Of a stretch of DNA of 64,000 nucleotides, positions 1-7,408 are shown piece after piece (the first letter of the stretch is position 1; every line of letters begins with the position of its first letter). This DNA is from Candidatus Poribacteria bacterium (GTDB lineage Bacteria; Poribacteria; WGA-4E; WGA-3G), in NCBI GenBank assembly GCA_958295815.1, contig OY282374.1:1012856-1076855 (forward strand), read 5' to 3'. The notes under the pieces were generated by a model that was not told where the DNA came from, did not search any database, and saw nothing but the letters and a program-made list of their open reading frames with translations. Made by a program: the position numbers and the translations under genes.

Positions 1-604
1 TTGAAATATAATCAGCAGGTGTATCCCGAATCATCCGTGCCACCATTGCGTCGAGATGACACTGCCCACCGTAACCGAGACAGGTTAAATTTAACCCACT
101 TCCACGTGCAACAATTGCTGGCCACGTCTGGGTCGCCGATGCCGCAGTACGGCACTGTGTAATAGAACTTCCATAGGTTGTCCACCGAGGTCGCGTGTCA
201 GTGAACGTTTCCAAAGTTGCTCCGTCATCTATCTCTAAGCTGCGGAGTTGAAAACTTCCGAATTGTGGCAACCATAACTCGATCAATTTTTCGCTATCCG
301 ACAAGCCTTCAAAGGCAAAACTGTCTTTTTGCGTCAGATCAAGCGATGCGACGACTTCACCATTACAACAGAGATCGAGTATTCCACTTTCATTTTGCTG
401 TACAATATTCCCCGAAACCCGCGTTGTGTTGCTCTGAAAACTGATACGGACACCAGCAGGCATTGCCGAACGTTCGAGCAATGGTTCTGGAAATAAAACA
501 TGTGCTGAGTGCGGTGTGCGCCACGGCATCACCCAATCTTCGGTTTTCTGTAGAGAGATGTTTCCTTGCCAAGTCAATTGCGGTGCGCCCGGTTTTAGTT
601 GCAT
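1..604 (-). CDS. SGNH/GDSL-type hydrolase, 3' part outside window
   Basis: The frame is open from an ATG at 604-602 to the left edge (about 201 residues), so the C-terminus is missing. GAAGGAG lies about 7 nt upstream of the ATG. The N-terminal ~130 residues look like the beta-sandwich found before many SGNH esterase domains. It is followed by YGSSITQC, the expected block I nucleophile motif (Ser of GSS), and then a Gly-rich block GYGGQC with an Asn/Gly region typical of block II. The family hydrolyses esters, often acetylated sugars. It is the last visible gene of a minus-strand run, 30 nt after the isomerase gene. The function beyond 'SGNH esterase-like' is inferred. Confidence 0.72.
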   Translation of the reverse strand, partial: MQLKPGAPQLTWQGNISLQKTEDWVMPWRTPHSAHVLFPEPLLERSAMPAGVRISFQSNTTRVSGNIVQQNESGILDLCCNGEVVASLDLTQKDSFAFEGLSDSEKLIELWLPQFGSFQLRSLEIDDGATLETFTDTRPRWTTYGSSITQCRTAASATQTWPAIVARGSGLNLTCLGYGGQCHLDAMVARMIRDTPADYIS

Positions 605-634
605 TCTGTTTCTCCTTCAACCTATAGGTGATTG

Positions 635-1447
635 TTACATAGCATCGACTATAGCACGCAGTTGCCGAACACCCTTCAACATATCCTCTGGTTGTCCCCA
701 GTGTTCAATACTTGCGGCACCTGTGAATCCATCAGCAACCAGTGTTTCCAGCAGCTCCTCATAGTGCAATTCCGTATCACCGATAGGATTGATATTTTTC
801 TCACTATTCGGTTTTACATGCACGTGCCGCACCAAGCCCTTAATATGAGCGTATCCCTCTGGTAAAGGATTTTCTCCGCAATGTAATCCGTTATTGACAT
901 CCCAACAAGAGGTGAGTGCCCGGCTATTTCCGAGTGCATTGATGACGGCGCGCGTCTCTTCACAAGTTCCTGCGAGACAGGCACTTTCATTTTCAAAGCA
1001 TAGCGTAACATCCGCATTCTCTGCTATGGGAACGACCAGCGAGAGTTTCTCAACGATACGTTCCATATAATCGTTAATATCTGGGCGCGGTGCCCCTTTA
1101 ATACGGCGATTCGGGTTCCAAAACGTAAACCCACGAATGACTTGGGTATCAAAGGCGTGTGCCAGCGTCACCATTCGGTCAAAGTGTTTTCGGTGTTCAT
1201 CATATTCTTGTGAATCGTCGATTGAGCATTTCCCGAAGGGGGATCCGACACTCGCGACCCGGACGTTATAGGTGCTGAGCACATCCTGAGCGCGTTTGAC
1301 GTCGTCATCGTCAATTTCAGTTACGTGTTTGCCCCAAACGCCGCCGCGTACTTCGACGGTATTAGCACCGGCTTCAACACCGAGTTTGATGGCTTCCTCG
1401 AAATCGGTTTTAGAAACTTCGTCAGCAAAAAAGCAGACGTCAATCAT
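635..1447 (-). CDS. Sugar phosphate isomerase/epimerase-like TIM barrel
   Basis: 270 aa, full length for the xylose isomerase-like TIM-barrel (AP endonuclease 2) family. The sequence opens with a short first strand, has ANTVEVRGG near the second strand, and carries acidic/His metal-ligand candidates in CFENES, SCWDVNNG and HVHVKP, ending with SIEHWGQ. Family members isomerise or epimerise sugars or inositol derivatives using a divalent metal. AGAGGAG precedes the ATG. It lies between the SGNH hydrolase and the peroxiredoxin on the same strand, so a role in sugar breakdown is likely, but the substrate cannot be read from sequence. Confidence 0.82.
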   Translation of the reverse strand: MIDVCFFADEVSKTDFEEAIKLGVEAGANTVEVRGGVWGKHVTEIDDDDVKRAQDVLSTYNVRVASVGSPFGKCSIDDSQEYDEHRKHFDRMVTLAHAFDTQVIRGFTFWNPNRRIKGAPRPDINDYMERIVEKLSLVVPIAENADVTLCFENESACLAGTCEETRAVINALGNSRALTSCWDVNNGLHCGENPLPEGYAHIKGLVRHVHVKPNSEKNINPIGDTELHYEELLETLVADGFTGAASIEHWGQPEDMLKGVRQLRAIVDAM

Positions 1448-1470
1448 ATTGAATAAACTCCTCTTATAAT

Positions 1471-2118
1471 TTACAAATTTTTCAATTCTGTGAGAATCTC
1501 ATCAGGACCGATACGACTTCCAATATCGTTCAGGAATTTCGATACGACACGCCCCTCCTCATTGATGATGTAGGTCGCTGGACGCGCTATCTTTGTGTCG
1601 CTCGGATCAAGAACATTGTAGGCAATAATTGTCTTCCTGCCGTCATCCACGAGTAGTGGGTACGTGATTTCAAGGCTCTGTCGTGTTGAATCAACGAGAT
1701 CTACTGGGTCTGAACTAATAGCAATCAGTTTAGCACCTTCGGCTTGGATGTCTTCATAACCAGTTTGCAACTCACCGAGTTGCGCACGACAGTTGCCTCA
1801 TGTGCCAGTGCGGTAGAAAACGATGACGAGTTTTTGTCCTCTATACTGCGAAAAGTTATAGGATTTCCCTTTGCTATCTGGCAGCGAAAAATCGGGTGCG
1901 AGCGCACCAATATCCAGTCCCTCGCCCATAGGAAGTTCTTCTGCTGCATCCTCTGGTGCGGTTATGACTTGTGTTGTCCGTTCGGCGTTGTCGCAAGCGA
2001 GGCATAAAGAAATGACTGCCATCAGCAGAATCAAGAATCCTACTGGACCTATATTGCTCGGAAACGGCGTATATCGTTTTGGATTTATGAGATAATTTCT
2101 CATCACTTTGGGTTTCAT
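1471..2118 (-). CDS. Selenocysteine-containing peroxiredoxin-like lipoprotein (UGA at 1798-1800 read as Sec)
   Basis: The gene is broken by one in-frame TGA at 1800-1798. Read through as Sec it gives 215 aa. Residues 1-42 are a lipoprotein signal ending in the lipobox LCLAC. Then comes an AhpC/TSA-type thioredoxin fold: APDFSLPD, the strand IVFYRTGT, Sec107, GNC, and RAQLGELQ. Family members usually have FYRG-x-W-C-x-x-C at this point, so the UGA replaces the nucleophilic first Cys and leaves U-x-x-C. Downstream sequence (AISSDP, YPLLVDD, PATYIINEEG) is typical of this family. A perfect 7-bp hairpin follows the UGA. The ATG overlaps the sulfatase stop (ATGA), which suggests translational coupling. 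Expected role: reduction of peroxides or a thiol-disulfide step on the outer face of a membrane. A sequencing error or pseudogene is the alternative, but the frame is otherwise clean. Confidence 0.82.
1767..1783 (-). promoter_or_regulatory. Putative bacterial SECIS hairpin of the Sec peroxiredoxin
   Basis: On the minus strand GCAACTC, loop GGT, GAGTTGC form a perfect 7-bp stem. The loop begins 22 nt after the UGA. Bacterial SECIS elements lie in the coding sequence just after the UGA with a small apical loop containing an early G, and this fits. The stem is part of the coding sequence for the QLGELQ segment. Confidence 0.65.
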
Positions 2119-3434
2119 GTTGCGCGTCTCCCTTCATCGTTTTGTGAATACATCCAGTCGCGGACATCGGCGCGCATCTTTTCGAGCGTTGGACGCATAT
2201 CTGCATTAAAGGCTAAATTATTGAACTCTGACGGGTCTGCTGTCACATCGTATAGTTCCTCTACTGGATGGTGTTGTGTAAGATAAACGAGTTGAGCGGT
2301 TTGTGGGTCGGTCTCGGCTTTTTCCACCCAACTTTTCCATACTTCAGCGTGGCTCTCTGGAATATCTTCAACTTCAGTGAAATGGGTTGTCCAACTGTTT
2401 TCAGGCATCAGATTCAAAATGTATTTGTAGCGTTTATCGCGGACGCAGCGCTGTGGGAAAACATTCATGTTTCCGTCGCGGGTGTGTGTGCCGTAGATTT
2501 TATCACGGAAAGTTGTCTGCTGTCCGAGCAGAACCTCTTTAAAACTTCTGCCGTCTAAGTTATTTGATGGTTCACCACCTGCGACATCTATGAGCGTCGG
2601 TAAGAGGTCAACATGCGAAATCATCGCGTCAGAGACAGTGGCAGCTGGAATTTCACCGTGCCATTTTGCGAGGAACGGTAGGCGGATACCGGTGTCATAC
2701 AAAGTCCACTTGCAGTGGGGCCACTCGGAACCGTGGTCGGTTGTATAGATAAAGAGTGTATTATCGGAATACCCATGTGTTTCCAGCATTTTATCGACTT
2801 CACCGATGCGGGTATCCATCGTTGTAATGTCCTGATAGTAGTTAGCAAGTGCCTTGCGAGCAATAGGTGTATCAGCGATATAGGGTGGTAGCGGCAAGGT
2901 GTTCGGATCGTAAATTTTGTTTGGTTCCCATGTAACATGAGGGTTGCTATCACCAAGAATAAGGCAGATAGGTTGGTCGGGATTTTCTTGTCGGTGGCTT
3001 GAAAGAAAGTGTTCAACGGGAGCCGTATCAAGCCCCTCTGCCCGGTATTTCCGATTATGCTCAGCACGTTTAGGAAGAAACCCGCCGATATATTCAAAAT
3101 CGAAGAGGGTTTCCGGTTTCACGTGCGTTTTTCCGGCGATTGCGACTCGATAGCCAAGTTCCCGAAGCATGTTAGGCAAGGTTTTGAGATGCGTGTGGCA
3201 CTCTGTATGATTCCCCATTGCCCCGTGCCGTGCCGGGTAGAGTCCAGTATAGAGAGTAGAGCGGGAAGGGGCGCATGTCGGTGTTGGCGTGAAAGCGTGT
3301 GTAAAACGGACTCCTTCTTCTGCAAGGCTATCTAAGTGTGGTGTTTGGATATGTTCGTTTCCGTAACAACCGAGATATTCCCAACCGTGATCATCGGACA
3401 GATAGACAACGATATTCGGTTTCTTCGATGACAT
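2115..3434 (-). CDS. Type I sulfatase
   Basis: 439 aa, alkaline phosphatase superfamily. The N-terminal metal site is visible as YLSDDHGWE. The activation motif CAPSR is at residues 54-58, where Cys54 would be converted to formylglycine by a sulfatase-maturing enzyme. GKTHVKPE and TTDHGSEWP supply further active-site residues. No signal peptide is seen, so it is predicted cytoplasmic. It would remove sulfate esters from sulfated glycans or similar compounds. Its stop codon overlaps the start of the Sec peroxiredoxin, and a PhyH gene lies directly upstream. The substrate is unknown. Confidence 0.93.
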   Translation of the reverse strand: MSSKKPNIVVYLSDDHGWEYLGCYGNEHIQTPHLDSLAEEGVRFTHAFTPTPTCAPSRSTLYTGLYPARHGAMGNHTECHTHLKTLPNMLRELGYRVAIAGKTHVKPETLFDFEYIGGFLPKRAEHNRKYRAEGLDTAPVEHFLSSHRQENPDQPICLILGDSNPHVTWEPNKIYDPNTLPLPPYIADTPIARKALANYYQDITTMDTRIGEVDKMLETHGYSDNTLFIYTTDHGSEWPHCKWTLYDTGIRLPFLAKWHGEIPAATVSDAMISHVDLLPTLIDVAGGEPSNNLDGRSFKEVLLGQQTTFRDKIYGTHTRDGNMNVFPQRCVRDKRYKYILNLMPENSWTTHFTEVEDIPESHAEVWKSWVEKAETDPQTAQLVYLTQHHPVEELYDVTADPSEFNNLAFNADMRPTLEKMRADVRDWMYSQNDEGRRAT

Positions 3435-3438
3435 TGCG

Positions 3439-4293
3439 TTAGTCCTTGACAGTTGGAAACGGCTTCAGTGGTGGATTCGGTTGGTTCCTTTTCGGCACAG
3501 CTTCCGGTGGAAATTGTGGACACACTTCACCGTTCTTCATCCCCCATTTGGCGTTAGGGAAAGAGCGTCCAGTCTGTTCGTAGATTTTTGGATTCGTCAA
3601 GACCGCAGCAATCGCGATACGGCTCTTATTGCTCTGATTCGGTGGGCTATAGTGCCACATACTACTGTGCCAAAAGACAGCATCTCCGGTATCTAACTCA
3701 ATATGATGTACACCGTGTTTTTCGATCATCTCTTGAACGGTTTTGCGTGGAAGTTCACCGTGGATACTATCGGGATATAGGACGAGGTCAATAATCTCGG
3801 TTTTATGGCTGCTCGGTATGAACTGCATGCATCCGTTTTCTCGCGTTGCGGGTTCAAGGGGTATCCAGAAATTGAAAGATTCAGTGTCGCCGTCGCGCCA
3901 GAGTCCGTTGTCTTGATGCCACGGTGTTGCTGCACCTGTGTGTGCCGGTTTAAGAAAGCAGCTATTGAACTTTACAATAATATCATCACCGAGAAAATAG
4001 CGTGCGATGTTGAGCAATGTGGGACCAGCATGGATGTTGTGCCAGATCAGCGGAGATTCGACACAGAAGTTGGCGAGTTTCCGAAACCGTGCGATGCGTC
4101 CTTCTGGTGAGTCCTCCATCGGATCCATGGGATCGTAGTCGGCGAACTCGCCAGCGTTGGGCAGCATAAGGACGTTACGAATGACGCCGCGGAGTTGTGC
4201 TGCCAAATCCTTTGAGATAACATTGCGAAGGGTAAAATAGCCTTCGGTCTCATATTGTTCTTTTTGTGCAAGGGTTGGTTCCCAGCTATTCAT
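3439..4293 (-). CDS. Phytanoyl-CoA dioxygenase (PhyH) family protein
   Basis: 284 aa, Fe(II)/2-oxoglutarate dioxygenase fold. The iron-binding HxD is in TPWHQDNG, the distal His is in FWHSSMWHYSPPN, and the 2-oxoglutarate-binding Arg follows in NKSRIAIA. All three ligands are therefore present and activity is expected. GGAGGG lies upstream of the ATG. It sits 4 nt before the sulfatase start, so the two are probably co-transcribed. The family hydroxylates varied small molecules. It is one of five PhyH-like genes in the window and the substrate is not known. Confidence 0.9.
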   Translation of the reverse strand: MNSWEPTLAQKEQYETEGYFTLRNVISKDLAAQLRGVIRNVLMLPNAGEFADYDPMDPMEDSPEGRIARFRKLANFCVESPLIWHNIHAGPTLLNIARYFLGDDIIVKFNSCFLKPAHTGAATPWHQDNGLWRDGDTESFNFWIPLEPATRENGCMQFIPSSHKTEIIDLVLYPDSIHGELPRKTVQEMIEKHGVHHIELDTGDAVFWHSSMWHYSPPNQSNKSRIAIAAVLTNPKIYEQTGRSFPNAKWGMKNGEVCPQFPPEAVPKRNQPNPPLKPFPTVKD

Positions 4294-4404
4294 ATGGATA
4301 TCTTCCCTCCTTTTTGTATGAAGAAACGGGAATCTCCCGAGGCGTACTTACAAAACACGCCAGCAAAAATTAGTTTCAATTGTGGTGTGCTGGTCTCTGA
4401 AGGC

Positions 4405-5151
4405 TTATGGCTTTGTTTTGAGTTGTCCCCAAGTTGTTGTGAGCAAGCCGTTTGGAGAAACAGGTAAAACCGCCTCCACACCTTTCATCAACTCCGTAAC
4501 CTCTGCTTCTGTGATGCCTCGATCAAAGAAGATAACCTCGTCCAATCTGCCGATGAATTTCTCGCCGCCGAAGGTGCCGAAAAGGAGTTCGCCTGCCTGA
4601 TCTACGTCCCCGCCTTGTTTGGCAGCGGCTTCAAGGGTCCCGTCTACATAAAGTTTCATCTCGTTTCCATCGTAGAGTCCGACGATATGATACCATTTTT
4701 CAGGTTCGATAACGGATGTTCCCCACACACCACCGGTAAACCCGCCACCTGACCAGATGCCGAAGACGTAGCCTCCGGGTACTTGTTCGGTTGCTGACTG
4801 GACTTCTAATAGATAAGAACCGTTCCGTCGAATGGCGGTATCGGAAACGCCTTTATTCATATAGACCCAGGTTGCAATGGTCATCTGGTCCTTGAAGTTG
4901 AGGCTATCGGACGCTTCAACAGCCACCACATGAGGTGGTTCAAATTCCAATGCCCCGCCGAATTTACCTTCTGCCCACTTCGCGCCGGTAATTGCTCCAT
5001 CATTTCCATTACCCGATGTATCTGCGGCGATACCACCTTTGCCCTCATCAAAAAGCCAGATACCAACAGCATCGTCTAACAGTTCTGCAGAGAGATGAAT
5101 ATTTACTATACATAAGCCACCAATGATAACAAGCCAAAATATCTGTTTCAT
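4405..5151 (-). CDS. Secreted LamG/concanavalin A-like lectin-domain protein
   Basis: 248 aa. The first ~22 residues are a Sec signal peptide (MKQIFWLVIIGGL then IHLSA). The rest is one LamG-like jellyroll: GIWLFDEGKGG near the start, NGNDG, MTIATWVYMN, WYHIVGLYDG, MKLYVDG, IDEV-type sequence LDEVIFFDRGITEAEV. After the domain comes a short tail, GLLTTTWGQLKTKP, which is almost repeated in the second LamG protein at 13495-14241. The protein is predicted to be exported and to bind carbohydrate or protein. A structural or surface role is inferred. Confidence 0.87.
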   Translation of the reverse strand: MKQIFWLVIIGGLCIVNIHLSAELLDDAVGIWLFDEGKGGIAADTSGNGNDGAITGAKWAEGKFGGALEFEPPHVVAVEASDSLNFKDQMTIATWVYMNKGVSDTAIRRNGSYLLEVQSATEQVPGGYVFGIWSGGGFTGGVWGTSVIEPEKWYHIVGLYDGNEMKLYVDGTLEAAAKQGGDVDQAGELLFGTFGGEKFIGRLDEVIFFDRGITEAEVTELMKGVEAVLPVSPNGLLTTTWGQLKTKP

Positions 5152-5220
5152 TGTGTTGCCCTCCCGTAGTGATGTACGAGTTTAGCATAAAGCAAAAAGT
5201 GTGTCAAGGTACTATACACC

Positions 5221-5260
5221 TGTCGCCCCGCTGGGGCTTTATACGCTATCGCTAAATTCA
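5221..5260. repeat. Small GC-rich inverted repeat between divergent genes
   Basis: Within the 160-bp gap between the LamG gene and the UvrC-like gene lies GCCCC-GCT-GGGGC, a 5-bp stem with a 3-nt loop. It may be a fragment of a dispersed repeat or a minor structure. No clear promoter is seen around it. Confidence 0.3.
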
Positions 5261-5311
5261 GGGTTGCGCTGTTCGAGAAGATATGATAGATTAAAAATAA
5301 ACAAGCGTTGA

Positions 5312-6115
5312 ATGCGTGAATTGAAAATGCTGACTCCAGAAATGATAACTGATGTTCCATCAGATCCAGGAGTTTACTTTTTTCGCGGGGCTACAGGGTC
5401 GATCCTCTATATAGGCAAGGCGAAATCTCTGCGAAAACGTGTACGCTCTTATCTCCATAAAGTAAAAAAACGACCAACCAAAATCAAACGGCTTATCCGA
5501 TGGACGACAGATGTCCGGTATCAGGTGTGTCGTTCAGAACAGGAAGCGCTCTTCTTAGAATCGCGGTTAATCCAAGAACATCAGCCCCTCTATAATACTG
5601 CGATGAAGCATGGGCGGCAGTCTTGGTATATTCGGATAGATGTTGGCGAGGCTTTTCCGCGCCTTGAACGTGTGTCTGAAACGCACCCCGATGGTGCGAG
5701 ATATTTCGGTCCGCTGTCGAGTCGGCGGTGGACGGATGAAGCGATTGATGTCCTGCAGCGGATTTTTCCGGTACGTACGTGCGAAGGAGAGATTATACCG
5801 ACGCCAGGGTTCCGTGCTTGTTTTGAATACGATTTGAAACGTTGTAATGCCCCTTGTGCAGCACTCATTACAAGTAAACTCTATAAAGAAACGATAACGG
5901 ATGTCGTTAATCTATTGGATGGGGAGTATGGAAAGGTGCAGGAGAGTTTGGTTGCAAAACGGGATAGCGCGTCGGAAGCACTGCAATTTGAGCGGGCTGC
6001 TCGGTTTCAAAGGCAGCTCCAACGGATCCAGAAGGTTTTTACCTTTCTTGATGTACATCGCAGGTCATCAAATAATAACACAAGGGATCTTGAAAGAGGG
6101 TCTCGCTGGACCTGA
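5312..6115 (+). pseudogene. UvrC-like GIY-YIG nuclease, truncated with decayed 3' end
   Basis: 267 aa. The N-terminus is a clear UvrC GIY-YIG domain (GVYFFRGATG, ILYIGKAKSLRKRV, residues ~20-50). Then come ARYFGPLSS and FEYDLKRCNAPC, and a UVR-type helical pair near residues 205-240. A complete UvrC is about 600 aa and has a C-terminal RNase H-like nuclease and HhH region, both absent here. After residue ~245 the UvrC-like sequence continues in frame 3 (GILKEGLAGPDGAVVGV, ~6080-6145) and then returns to frame 2 (KVIVDGEFYIFGKQ). This suggests two frameshifts. A Cho-like short nuclease is the alternative. The start could also be the ATG at 5327. Confidence that the gene is UvrC-derived is high, and that it is broken is moderate. 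Confidence 0.7.
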
Positions 6116-6210
6116 TGGGGCAGTTGTAGGCGTTATCAGAACAGGAAAGTTATCGTCGATGGTGAATTTTATATATTTGGCAAACAATTTTTTGAGTTTG
6201 AAAAAATATG

Positions 6211-6239
6211 TTGCTAAGAAAACTCATATCCGTTATAAT
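6211..6239 (+). promoter_or_regulatory. Sigma70-type promoter for the selenoprotein pair
   Basis: TTGCTA at 6211-6216, a 17-nt spacer and a perfect TATAAT at 6234-6239. A second TATAAT occurs at 6250-6255. The gene start is 36 nt after the first -10 box, with AAGGAGG at 6261-6267. Confidence 0.6.
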
Positions 6240-6274
6240 ATTATAGACATATAATATTTCAAGGAGGTTAACCC

Positions 6275-6670
6275 ATGCATATCGCGAAATTATCGCTGAT
6301 TTGTCTTGTCGCCTTTGCATTCATGGTAGGATGTGGCATGATCGGGAAAGAAGCAGAGATGTCCGAAACTGCTGCCACCAGTTCCATGGAGGATGCCGCA
6401 ACCGGATCTGAAGTGAAGGGTGGTATGGCCGAATCCATGGAGGGAGCCGCTGTTGAAGAGATTACACTAAATGTCACAGGCATGACATGAGGCGCGTGTA
6501 CCAGCAAGGTGCAGGCTGCACTTAGCAATGTCACAGGCGTTTCTGAAGTGGTGAGTGTCTCTTCATCGGATAATACGGCTATTGTGAAGGTCGAAAAAGG
6601 TAAAGTTACGACTGACGCTCTCACTACTGCGGTTAAAGGTGCTGGTTTTAGTGCCGAAGTCGCCCAATAA
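6275..6670 (+). CDS. Selenocysteine-containing heavy-metal-associated (HMA) lipoprotein, copy 1
   Basis: 131 aa when the in-frame TGA at 6488-6490 is read as Sec (residue 72). Residues 1-20 are a lipoprotein signal with lipobox MVGC. A low-complexity Ala/Glu/Met/Ser linker runs to ~62. An HMA domain follows: EEITLNVTGMT, Sec, GACTSKVQAAL, VTGVSEVVSV, AIVKVEKGKV, TAVKGAGFSAEV. HMA domains bind metal with GMTCxxC, so the UGA replaces the first Cys and gives U-x-x-C. AAGGAGG lies 7 nt before the ATG and a promoter is upstream. A hairpin with SECIS geometry follows the UGA. Likely role: surface-anchored binding of a soft metal (Cu, Hg or similar) or a redox role. This is inferred. The tandem copy with the same UGA argues strongly against a sequencing error. 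Confidence 0.86.
6507..6523 (+). promoter_or_regulatory. Putative bacterial SECIS hairpin, HMA copy 1
   Basis: AGGTGCA, loop GGC, TGCACTT form a 7-bp stem with one G-U pair. The loop starts 24 nt after the UGA. The same stem recurs after the UGA of copy 2 with loop GGA. Confidence 0.68.
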
Positions 6671-6680
6671 GACTTGATTT

Positions 6681-6710
6681 GAAGGGGTGGGATTTACTCA
6701 CCCCTTCTTT
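6681..6710 (+). terminator. Rho-independent terminator after HMA selenoprotein copy 1
   Basis: GAAGGGGTG pairs with CACCCCTTC (6681-6689 with 6699-6707), followed by TTT. It starts 10 nt after the stop codon. Copy 2 may therefore need read-through or its own promoter. Confidence 0.65.
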
Positions 6711-6787
6711 CATATCAATTGGTCGTAATGCCCAATAATAAGAGCCGCGATCGAAAGGTCGCTGCTATAAATAAGAGGTATAGACCT

Positions 6788-7156
6788 ATGCTTCACTTAA
6801 ACGCGAGAATAATATTTATCTGCTTTGCGGCACTTCTGTTTGTGGTAGCATGTGCAGACACGCAGAAGAAGCAAGCAGAAACAACAGAGGCACCAAGCCA
6901 AACAGCAGAAACCCCGAGCCAGACTGCAGAAGCAAACGTTGAGGAAGTGACACTGACTGTGACCGGCATGACATGAGGCGCGTGTACCAGCAAGGTGCAG
7001 GATGCACTTACACAGGTTACCGGTGTCTCTGAAGTTGTCAGCGTTTCTATGGATGAAAATAAGGCTGTCGTGAAGATTGAGAAGGGCAAAGTTGAGAAAG
7101 ACGTGCTCGTGAAGGCGGTCACGGACGTCGGGTTTAGCGCGCAAGTTGCTAACTAA
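6788..7156 (+). CDS. Selenocysteine-containing heavy-metal-associated (HMA) lipoprotein, copy 2
   Basis: 122 aa when the TGA at 6974-6976 is read as Sec (residue 63). The ATG at 6788 is chosen because it puts the signal peptide at the N-terminus, after an AGAGGT Shine-Dalgarno. The frame is open further upstream to a TTG at 6719. The lipobox is VVAC. The linker contains two near-repeats (APSQTAE, TPSQTAE). The HMA domain matches copy 1: VTLTVTGMT, Sec, GACTSKVQDAL, VTGVSEVVSV, VVKIEKGKV, DVGFSAQV. The DNA from GGCATGACATGAGG through the first arm of the hairpin is identical between copies, while the signal peptides and linkers have diverged. Function as for copy 1: an extracytoplasmic U-x-x-C metal-binding or redox domain. 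Confidence 0.86.
6993..7009 (+). promoter_or_regulatory. Putative bacterial SECIS hairpin, HMA copy 2
   Basis: AGGTGCA, loop GGA, TGCACTT, with the loop starting 24 nt after the UGA. Stem and spacing are identical to copy 1 and only the third loop base differs. Confidence 0.68.
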
Positions 7157-7220
7157 GTCTGAATCGGCAGGATGAGATTAACTCGCCCTTTGTGTATCAG
7201 AGCAAGTGAATTCATATTAT

Positions 7221-7250
7221 AATGCGAGGTCCCCGGACCTCGCATTTTCT
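7221..7250 (+). terminator. Strong rho-independent terminator after HMA selenoprotein copy 2
   Basis: A perfect 12-bp inverted repeat (7221-7232 with 7235-7246, AATGCGAGGTCC and its complement) with a 2-nt centre is followed by TTCT. It probably ends transcription of the selenoprotein pair before the transposon. Confidence 0.75.
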
Positions 7251-7288
7251 GTTGTCTACAGAGAATTAAGCCGTTGTGTAGAACCTAT

Positions 7289-7306
7289 AGAAATCCGTAG
7301 ATTTCT
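7289..7306 (-). repeat. Right-end hairpin of the tnpB element
   Basis: A perfect 7-bp stem with a 4-nt loop, AGAAATC/GATTTCT, 103 nt after the tnpB stop. IS200/IS605 elements are recognised through such subterminal hairpins. Confidence 0.55.
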
Positions 7307-7408
7307 TGTCATACTTCCTGTTTCCGTCGCTCGTGCCTCCAAACGAGGTCTTACTTGGACTCCACAGGCGTTTATCGTCTCCTCGCAACTCGTGGCGACA
7401 GTTAAAGG

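Noticed and set aside
6113..6130. UGA followed by TGG GGC AGT TGT at the end of the UvrC-like frame, as a possible Sec codon
   Set aside because: UvrC is not known to use Sec, the sequence after the stop does not match UvrC until a frame change, and no hairpin with the right distance is seen. Frameshift decay is the better explanation.
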